Of a stretch of DNA of 64,000 bases, positions 57,800 to 64,000 are shown piece by piece (positions within the stretch are counted from its first letter, which is position 1; every line of letters begins with the position of its first letter). The translations under genes and the position numbers were made by a program. The stretch comes from Pseudomonadota bacterium (GTDB lineage Bacteria; Pseudomonadota; Gammaproteobacteria; Burkholderiales; Rhodocyclaceae), in NCBI GenBank assembly GCA_018261905.1, contig JAGTRU010000006.1, positions 186,001-250,000 on the forward strand, written 5' to 3'. Under the pieces are notes generated by a model. That model was not told where the DNA came from. It worked only from the letters and a program-made list of their open reading frames with translations, and made no database searches.

Positions 57800-59845
57800 A
57801 TGCTGAAGAGATCAAATAAGCCAGTACTTAAGCCGGAAGGTGTTTTAAATCCACAGCGTCTACGTAGCTTCCTGCTCGGGCTGCCCCGGTTGCCGAAGCT
57901 CGTTCTGCAAGTTGCTGCTGACGTTGTCCTGATCTGGTTTTCTCTCTGGTTGGCCTACGTCGTAAGACGCGAGCACAGTGGTTTTACCGAAACTTTCGGT
58001 GAATATGGCTGGTTGTTCGTTCTCGTGCCATTGATTGCCGTGCCGCTATTTGCCTATTTCGGCCTGTACCGTGCGGTCATGCGCTATGTTGGCACTCATG
58101 CGCTGCTCGCGGTTCTAAAGGCCGTCAGTATGTCGGCGCTAGTACTGGTTGCCGTCGTTATCTACCCCTTGCCGCACGTTGCTGTACCTCGCTCCTTGCC
58201 CGTGCTGTATTGGTGTCTTTGCTTGCTGATGGTCAGTAATCTGCGTTTGCTGATGCGGCAGTTCTTCCGGGGGGAGTGGCTGCCTTCATCCGAGAATGCT
58301 GAGGATCAGGCGAATGGAAATGGCTCTGGCTGTAAGTCGCGAGTGGCGATTTATGGGGCCGGCTCGGCCGGGCATCAATTGCTGACGGCATTGCGGATAG
58401 GACGCGAAATGCTCCCCGTCGCTTTTATGGATGATGATCCAGGGCTGTGGGGGCGGCTGATCGATGGCCTGCTGGTTTATCCTCCAGACCAGATCGAACA
58501 AATGATCAAGGAAAGCGGGGCGCGTGAGTTGCTCCTGGCGGTTCCTTCCGCAAGCCGCGCCCGGCGTCGGGCGATTCTCGATGCATTTGAACACTTCCCG
58601 CTCCATGTGCGCACGGTGCCCGGTTTTATGGATTTGGCCAGCGGTCGGGTGACGGTAACCGATTTGCAGGAGGTGGATATCTCCGACCTCCTTGGCCGCG
58701 AGCCGGTAATCCCCGATGCCGCCCTCTTCGAGCGATGCATCCGCAATCAAGTCGTGATGGTGACGGGGGCCGGGGGGTCGATCGGTTCGGAGTTGTGTCG
58801 CCAGATCGTTACCAGTGGGCCGCGCGTCCTGATATTGTTTGAGCATTCGGAATTTGCCCTGTATAGCATTCATAGTGAGTTGGTCCGTTGGCTCCAATTG
58901 GCGGATGGGGCTACCGAAATACTTCCAATCCTTGGCTCCGTTCGAAATAGTGGCCGTCTGCTGGATGTTATGCGGACCTGGGGGGTTAATACGGTCTACC
59001 ACGCGGCGGCTTATAAGCATGTGCCGATGGTTGAACATAACATCGCCGAAGGGTTCTTCAACAATACGATGGGCACCTTGTACTCTGCTCAGGCGGCAGT
59101 GCTCGCCGGCGTTGAGAACTTTGTGCTGATTTCGACGGATAAAGCGGTAAGACCCACTAACGTCATGGGTAGTACCAAACGCATGGCCGAAATGGTGCTG
59201 CAGGCACTGAGCCGCGAGACAATACCGAGTTTATTTCGTCTGCAGCATCTGGGGCCGCAGCCGAATCGAACGCGCTTTACCATGGTGCGCTTTGGCAATG
59301 TGCTGGGTTCCTCGGGGTCGGTGATTCCGCTGTTTCGCGAGCAGATCCGGCGCGGTGGGCCGGTAACGGTGACCCATCCGGAGATTACCCGCTACTTCAT
59401 GACCATTCCGGAGGCGGCGCAACTGGTTATTCAGGCGGGGTCTTTGGGGGCCGGAGGCGATGTTTTTGTGCTGGATATGGGCCAACCCGTAAAAATTGTC
59501 GAGTTGGCCGAAAAGATGATCCGTCTCTCTGGGTTCTCTGGGCGGACAGCGAATAAGCCGGAGGGGGATATCGATATCGTTTTTACCGGGCTTCGGCCGG
59601 GTGAAAAGTTATACGAGGAGCTCCTGATCGGTGACGATGTGGGGGCGACGGATCATCCCATGATTATGCGGGCCGAAGAAGAGTATTTGTCATGGGATGA
59701 ACTGACGGCACTCTTGCAGGGTTTGATTGACGCGATCAAAGCGGATGATTATTTGCGCATTCGCATGCTCTTGCAGCAAGTTGTCAGTGGTTATCGTCCC
59801 GACGAGAGGATCGTCGATCTGATATATACCGCCAAGGCGACGTAA
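57800..59845 (+). CDS. WbpM/PglF-type UDP-GlcNAc 4,6-dehydratase, copy 2
   Basis: 681 residues with the same layout as copy 1: membrane part to about 155, VAIYGAGSAGHQLL, VTGAGGSIGSELC (321-333), HAAAYKHVPMVEHN, TDKAVRPTNVMGSTKR. It has an insert near 470 (SRETIPSLFRLQHLGPQPN). Copies 1 and 2 are divergent paralogues, not a recent duplication. A TATTAT box lies about 50 bases upstream. Last gene of the locus. Confidence 0.92.
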   Translation: MLKRSNKPVLKPEGVLNPQRLRSFLLGLPRLPKLVLQVAADVVLIWFSLWLAYVVRREHSGFTETFGEYGWLFVLVPLIAVPLFAYFGLYRAVMRYVGTHALLAVLKAVSMSALVLVAVVIYPLPHVAVPRSLPVLYWCLCLLMVSNLRLLMRQFFRGEWLPSSENAEDQANGNGSGCKSRVAIYGAGSAGHQLLTALRIGREMLPVAFMDDDPGLWGRLIDGLLVYPPDQIEQMIKESGARELLLAVPSASRARRRAILDAFEHFPLHVRTVPGFMDLASGRVTVTDLQEVDISDLLGREPVIPDAALFERCIRNQVVMVTGAGGSIGSELCRQIVTSGPRVLILFEHSEFALYSIHSELVRWLQLADGATEILPILGSVRNSGRLLDVMRTWGVNTVYHAAAYKHVPMVEHNIAEGFFNNTMGTLYSAQAAVLAGVENFVLISTDKAVRPTNVMGSTKRMAEMVLQALSRETIPSLFRLQHLGPQPNRTRFTMVRFGNVLGSSGSVIPLFREQIRRGGPVTVTHPEITRYFMTIPEAAQLVIQAGSLGAGGDVFVLDMGQPVKIVELAEKMIRLSGFSGRTANKPEGDIDIVFTGLRPGEKLYEELLIGDDVGATDHPMIMRAEEEYLSWDELTALLQGLIDAIKADDYLRIRMLLQQVVSGYRPDERIVDLIYTAKAT

Positions 59846-59932
59846 GTCCGGCGCCTGTGCGGCGGTGGTTTCTGCGAGTTACCAAGAAATGCTTGCGGAG
59901 TAGGATGGCGGGCGCGTTAGTAATGGTTGCCG

Positions 59933-59985
59933 ACTATTTACTTTTAAATATTGAAAAATATATCAATACAAATTAAATTGTTGCC
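59933..59985 (+). promoter_or_regulatory. AT-rich, A/T-tract upstream region of the H-NS-like gene
   Basis: Dense A and T runs without a clean sigma-70 promoter. Such curved DNA is what H-NS proteins bind, so autoregulation is possible. Confidence 0.45.
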
Positions 59986-60009
59986 ACCAATTAACTAGCG
60001 GAGGTAAAT

Positions 60010-60333
60010 ATGGAATTGTCTAATCTGTCTGTTTCCCAGCTACGCGACCTGCAGCAGCAAATTCCCGCCGAATTGAAGCGGCGTGAAGCGCAGGAAAAAG
60101 TGGCTATCCTGAATGAAGTCCGGGCTTTTGCCAAAGCCCGTGGTTATGCCATCGAGGATTTGCTGGGCAAGGAAGTCAAGGTCAAAGTGCCGAGCGGCAA
60201 TAAGGTCAAGGTTAAATACCGCCATCCGGAAAATGTCGAGCTGGAATGGACGGGGCGTGGTCGCCGGCCAAAATGGGTTGAAGCCTGGTTGGCCAATGAT
60301 GGCGCCAGTCTCGATAACCTGCTGGTTGGTTAA
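60010..60333 (+). CDS. H-NS-family nucleoid protein
   Basis: 107 residues. Coiled N-terminus (LSVSQLRDLQQQIPAELKRRE) for dimerisation and C-terminal DNA-binding segment KYRHPENVELEWTGRGRRPKWVEAWL. GGAGG five bases upstream of the ATG. Its stop directly abuts the surE start with no spacer. Confidence 0.92.
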   Translation: MELSNLSVSQLRDLQQQIPAELKRREAQEKVAILNEVRAFAKARGYAIEDLLGKEVKVKVPSGNKVKVKYRHPENVELEWTGRGRRPKWVEAWLANDGASLDNLLVG

Positions 60334-61074
60334 ATGCGTATTCTGCTGAGTAACGACGATGGTTATTTCGCTCCCGGCCTGGCTGCGCTAGCGGAGGCCC
60401 TGGCCGGCCTTGGCGAAATAGTGGTCGTCGCTCCGGAGCAGAATCGCAGTGGGGCGAGTAATTCACTGACGCTGGATCGGCCTTTGCTGTTGAAAAAGGC
60501 GGCCAGCGGCTTTTATTTTGTGAACGGTACGCCGACGGATTGTGTCCATCTGGCGGTGACCGGCATGCTGGACGAGTTGCCCGATATTATTGTTTCCGGG
60601 ATTAATGCCGGGGCCAATATGGGCGACGATACGATTTATTCCGGGACGGTGGCGGCTGCCACCGAGGGATTTTTATTGGGTATTCCCTCGATTGCAATTT
60701 CACTGACCAGTTTCGAAGGAAAGAATTTCGCGACTGCCGGGCGGGTGGCGCGCCAATTGGTCGAGCGATTCATTCGGAATCCGGTGAAAGAGCCGGTATT
60801 GCTCAATGTCAATGTGCCGGATATTCCCCACGATCAACTGCAGGGAATGGAAGTGACCCGCCTCGGGCGGCGGCATAAGGCGGAGCCGGTTGTTAAAATG
60901 CGTTCGCCCCGCAATGAAACGGTTTATTGGGTCGGGGCGGCCGGCGCGGCGGCAGATGCCGGACCGGGGACCGATTTTGAAGCCGTTGAGCGGGGAGCGG
61001 TTTCGCTTACCCCCTTGCAGATCGATTTGACCAATACGGCACAAATGCCGTCCATTCGCCACTGGATGCAATGA
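60334..61074 (+). CDS. surE: SurE, 5'/3'-nucleotidase
   Basis: 246 residues. Metal site SNDDG (6-10), [21 protein letters not shown] and VNGTPTDCV are all present. It hydrolyses nucleoside monophosphates and polyphosphate. First of surE-pcm-nlpD-rpoS. Confidence 0.96.
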   Translation: MRILLSNDDGYFAPGLAALAEALAGLGEIVVVAPEQNRSGASNSLTLDRPLLLKKAASGFYFVNGTPTDCVHLAVTGMLDELPDIIVSGINAGANMGDDTIYSGTVAAATEGFLLGIPSIAISLTSFEGKNFATAGRVARQLVERFIRNPVKEPVLLNVNVPDIPHDQLQGMEVTRLGRRHKAEPVVKMRSPRNETVYWVGAAGAAADAGPGTDFEAVERGAVSLTPLQIDLTNTAQMPSIRHWMQ

Positions 61075-61733
61075 CTTTGACCAAGCTGCACGGTATCGGC
61101 ATGACCTCGCAACGGACGCGGGCGCGCATGATCGAGCGTTTGCGTGAGAAGGGTATTCGCAATGATGCGGTGCTCAGTGCCATGGCGGCGGTGCCGCGCC
61201 ATGTTTTTGTCGAGGAAGCGTTGGCTTCCCGAGCCTATGAAGACACGGCATTGCCGCTCGGCATGGGGCAGACGATTTCCCAGCCTTATGTCGTGGCGCG
61301 GATGATCGAATTGTTGCTCAATGGCCGTTCGTCGCTCGGCCGGACGCTGGAGGTCGGGGCCGGTTGTGGTTACCAGGCGGCCGTGCTGGCGCAATTGACG
61401 AACGAGGTTTACGCCGTCGAGCGTCTCGGGCCTTTGCTCGAGAAGGCCAAGGCCAATATGCGGACCTTGCAGCAGTTCAATGTTCGTCTGAAACATGCCG
61501 ATGGCCAGTTGGGCTTGCCCGAAGCCGGGCCTTTTGACAGTATCATTGTCGCCGCCGCTGGATTGCATGTGCCGCCCGCCTTGCTTCAGCAGTTGGCACT
61601 CGGCGGTCGTCTGGTCTTGCCAGTCGGCACCGCCGAGCAGTATCTTAGCTTCATCGAACGAACGCCCCAGGGATATACCGAGACCCGGCTGGATGCCGTC
61701 CGTTTTGTCCCGCTTCTCGCAGGAACACAATGA
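61071..61733 (+). CDS. pcm: Pcm, protein-L-isoaspartate O-methyltransferase
   Basis: 220 residues. [15 protein letters not shown] and [15 protein letters not shown] are family motifs. It repairs isoaspartyl residues using SAM. Four-base overlaps on both sides. Confidence 0.95.
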   Translation: MTLTKLHGIGMTSQRTRARMIERLREKGIRNDAVLSAMAAVPRHVFVEEALASRAYEDTALPLGMGQTISQPYVVARMIELLLNGRSSLGRTLEVGAGCGYQAAVLAQLTNEVYAVERLGPLLEKAKANMRTLQQFNVRLKHADGQLGLPEAGPFDSIIVAAAGLHVPPALLQQLALGGRLVLPVGTAEQYLSFIERTPQGYTETRLDAVRFVPLLAGTQ

Positions 61734-62668
61734 TTCGAATTTTTTTCCTGATTCTGCCCGGTTTGTTGCTCGGCGGCTGTTTTTCCCAGCCGCCGGCTCC
61801 CTCGGTCGACCGGGCGGCAACGCCGGCCGTGCGTACCGCGCCGGTCGTCGCGCCGCCGACGGGGCCGGGTTATTACACGGTTAAGCGCGGCGATACGCTG
61901 TACCGCATCGCGCTCGAAATTGGTCAGGACTACAAGGATATTGCGACTTGGAACAACTTGGCCAATCCCTCGGCGATCAAGGAAGGGCAGGTCTTGATCG
62001 TGGCCCCGCCGGGAACGCTAAGTGCGCCGGGGGCGCCGGAGGGCAACGGGAGTGCGGTCAGCAAGCCGATTGCCATCGGTGGCGGGGTCGAAACCCGTTC
62101 GCTCGATCAACCCGCTGTCGTCGTTCCCCAGAACGGCAACCTCAAACGGGAGCCCAAGGCGGGTAAGGAGCCGTATTCGGACGAGGCGTATGCCCGTTTG
62201 AACAAGACGGCCGAAGCGCCGAAAACTCCCGAGAGCCACCCCGAGAGCAAGTCTGAAAACAAGCCGGAAACGGTCGCCCCGGCACCGCCTGCCGGTCCGG
62301 AAGAGGTGCCCTGGTTGTGGCCGTCGCCAGCCAAGGTGGTGGCACCCTACAGCGATTCCGGCAACAAGGGGCTCGACTTCTCGGGCCGGGCCGGCGATCC
62401 GGTGCTTGCCGCCGGCGATGGCAAGGTGGTGTATGCCGGCTCCGGGCTGCGTGGCTACGGCGAACTGGTGATCGTCAAGCACAACGGCACTTACCTGTCG
62501 GCCTATGCCCATAACCGGAAAATTCTGGTCAAGGAAGGCCAGTCCGTGACACGCGGGCAAAAAATCGCCGAAATGGGCAGTACCGATACCGACTCGGTCA
62601 AGTTGCACTTTGAAATCCGCAAACAAGGCAAGCCGGTTGATCCGGCTCAGTATTTGCCGAAACGATGA
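61730..62668 (+). CDS. nlpD: NlpD, LysM-M23 lipoprotein, amidase activator
   Basis: 312 residues. Lipobox LLGGC (Cys17), LysM at about 45-88 (YYTVKRGDTLYRIA), a proline-rich linker, and an M23 fold at about 195-305. The first metal site reads NKGLDF in place of HxGxD, so it is catalytically dead, as in NlpD that activates AmiC-type amidases; HFEIR is retained. Confidence 0.94.
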   Translation: MIRIFFLILPGLLLGGCFSQPPAPSVDRAATPAVRTAPVVAPPTGPGYYTVKRGDTLYRIALEIGQDYKDIATWNNLANPSAIKEGQVLIVAPPGTLSAPGAPEGNGSAVSKPIAIGGGVETRSLDQPAVVVPQNGNLKREPKAGKEPYSDEAYARLNKTAEAPKTPESHPESKSENKPETVAPAPPAGPEEVPWLWPSPAKVVAPYSDSGNKGLDFSGRAGDPVLAAGDGKVVYAGSGLRGYGELVIVKHNGTYLSAYAHNRKILVKEGQSVTRGQKIAEMGSTDTDSVKLHFEIRKQGKPVDPAQYLPKR

Positions 62669-63597
62669 GCCAGACCGGGGAGGGCCTCGACGACGAGGAG
62701 TTTGAGGGGCAACCCGAAGACTCCTTGCCCCTCGCCGAGACGGAGTCTGCGGCGCCGGAAATCGAGTTGCTGGAGGACGTTACCCAGCTCTATCTCAACG
62801 AGATCGGCGCCAAACCGCTGCTCACGCCGGAGGAAGAGGTGGCGACGGCGCGCCAGGTCAGGGCCGGCGACTTCGCCGCCCGGCAGAAAATGATCGAGCA
62901 CAACCTGCGGCTCGTCGTGAATATCGCCAAGTACTACCTGAACCGGGGGATTCCGCTGCTCGACCTGATCGAGGAAGGCAATCTCGGCTTGATCCATGCC
63001 CTTGAGAAGTTCGACCCGGAGCGCGGATTTCGCTTCTCGACCTATGCTACCTGGTGGATCCGGCAGAGTATCGAGCGCGGCATCATGAACCAGTCGCGCA
63101 CCATTCGCCTGCCGGTGCATGTCGTCAAGGAAATCAACGTCGTCCTGCGCGCCATGCGCCACCTGGAATCGGCCGAACGGCGCGATCTTACCGTCGAGCG
63201 CGTCGCCGCCCTGATCGACCGCTCGGTGGACGATGTTCGGCGCATCCTCTCGCTCAACGAACACATCGCCTCCCTTGATGCGCCGCTCGATATCGACCCC
63301 AATCATTCCATGGTCGAGGTCATCGCCGACGATAGCGGCGCCGATCCGGAATCCTTGCTGCAGTCGAGCGAGGTCGATGGCCTGCTCGGCACCTGGTTGG
63401 CGCAACTGACCGAGCGCCAGCGCCAGGTCATCGAGCGGCGCTACGGCCTGAACGGGGCGGATGTCGCGACTCTCGACACCATTGCCTGCGACCTCGGCCT
63501 GACCCGCGAGCGGGTGCGGCAGATCCAGATGGAAGGCCTGGACCGCATGCGCAAGATCATCAAACGCGGCAATATATCGCGCGACTCGGTGCTGTAA
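62665..63597 (+). CDS. rpoS: RpoS, stationary-phase sigma factor
   Basis: 310 residues. Region 1.2 LYLNEIGAKPLLTPEEE, region 2 NLRLVVNIAKYYLNRG and FRFSTYATWWIRQSIER, region 4 LTRERVRQIQMEGLDRMRKI. Sigma-S of the general stress response. Last gene of the operon; four-base overlap with nlpD suggests coupling, though rpoS promoters inside nlpD are known in E. coli. Confidence 0.96.
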   Translation: MSQTGEGLDDEEFEGQPEDSLPLAETESAAPEIELLEDVTQLYLNEIGAKPLLTPEEEVATARQVRAGDFAARQKMIEHNLRLVVNIAKYYLNRGIPLLDLIEEGNLGLIHALEKFDPERGFRFSTYATWWIRQSIERGIMNQSRTIRLPVHVVKEINVVLRAMRHLESAERRDLTVERVAALIDRSVDDVRRILSLNEHIASLDAPLDIDPNHSMVEVIADDSGADPESLLQSSEVDGLLGTWLAQLTERQRQVIERRYGLNGADVATLDTIACDLGLTRERVRQIQMEGLDRMRKIIKRGNISRDSVL

Positions 63598-63774
63598 GCC
63601 CAGAAAACCCCATTGAACTGCCGGAACACCGTGTCGCTGAGGAACAACAAAGCCTGGCTCGGGTAATTCGGCAGACCTTCCGGGTGAGCCCCATAAACCA
63701 GGCGGGCCACTGCTTTCGCGATCTTCTCTGCGCCTCTGCACTAAGGTTTCTTGCCGGCACGAGGCCGGCCGGGG

Positions 63775-64000
63775 CTAGCGTGGCAGGCGCTGGCGGATTT
63801 CCTCGGCGAGCTGGAAAACCGACATGGCGTAGAAGCTGGAGCGGTTGTAGCGGGTGATGACGTAAAAATTGTCGAAACCCAGCCAGTATTCCGTCGCCCG
63901 TTCCGGCGAAACCAGATCGATCAGGGCGACCGTGGCTTGCGGATCGGCGGCGCCGATGACGCCCCTTTCCCTGAGTTCGGCGACTTTCCAGCTTGGGCGG
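63775..64000 (-). CDS. mltB: MltB-like lytic transglycosylase, C-terminal end only
   Basis: About 74 residues, cut by the window edge. WKVAELRERGVI then YWLGFDNFYVITRYNRSSFYAMSVFQLAEEIRQ is the C-terminus of the MltB family of periplasmic or membrane-bound lytic transglycosylases. It is convergent with rpoS across about 180 bases holding no clear gene. Confidence 0.85.
   Translation of the reverse strand, partial: RPSWKVAELRERGVIGAADPQATVALIDLVSPERATEYWLGFDNFYVITRYNRSSFYAMSVFQLAEEIRQRLPR

Noticed and set aside
63441-63710. Minus-strand frame across the rpoS end
   Set aside because: Overlaps rpoS antisense and has no recognisable family or ribosome site.

Overview
The window looks like chromosomal DNA of a betaproteobacterium of the Rhodocyclales type (Dechloromonas/Azonexus-like). 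Grounds are the dapC-dapD-pilU-dapE block, DUF3567 and DUF3460 proteins, the hopanoid genes hpnCDE, a selD/mnmH/YedE/YedF selenium cluster, surE-pcm-nlpD-rpoS, and a polysaccharide locus with a MarR-type EPS-associated regulator. This assignment is inference from gene content; no rRNA gene is present.

Layout. 1-3453 (minus): lysine/diaminopimelate synthesis with pilU embedded. 3.5-5.0 kb: small genes (lipoprotein, FliL-like, DUF3567, DUF3460). 5.1-10.6 kb: a protein acetyltransferase/acyl-CoA synthetase, OsmC, a methyltransferase, tesA divergent from an ABC ATPase, and a DsrE protein. 10.7-14.3 kb: YedE-YedF, selD and mnmH, a selenium/sulfur relay ending in 2-selenouridine tRNA. 14.3-18.8 kb: an EAL-HDOD protein and hpnCDE, which make squalene for hopanoids. 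18.8-22.3 kb: tRNA-Leu, a NinX-like phage relic, small genes, a DHH phosphoesterase, slyX and tRNA-Val. 22.3-29.7 kb: the translation block thrS-infC-rpmI-rplT-pheS/T-ihfA-merR plus tRNA-Pro.

30.5-59.8 kb is a surface polysaccharide locus. The minus-strand arm (wzb-wzc-gfcA-like-wza-gfcB-gfcC-gfcD) matches the gene set of E. coli group 4 capsule/yjbEFGH operons. The plus-strand arm encodes the repeat unit: a UDP-hexosamine dehydrogenase, Wzx, Wzy, four glycosyltransferases, the UDP-L-FucNAc enzymes fnlABC, an initiating sugar transferase, aminotransferases, acyltransferases and two WbpM-type 4,6-dehydratases. Much of this arm is AT-rich with abrupt composition boundaries, which points to transfer. 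60.0-63.6 kb holds an H-NS-like gene fused in layout to surE-pcm-nlpD-rpoS, and the end of mltB closes the window.

The most surprising observations are lesion-like. pheS and pheT form one 1,096-codon reading frame, with the end of PheS and the start of PheT missing at the junction. thrS lacks its conserved C-terminal VRTR...DLG segment and ends out of frame. The gfcA-like gene has a 16.5-copy hexanucleotide repeat with start and body in different frames. These could be real deletions or assembly/consensus errors, and read mapping would decide. Other points of note are an AUA start on infC, poly-G tracts in polysaccharide genes, a private promoter and terminator around the gfcA-like gene, and a terminator between tRNA-Val and thrS.
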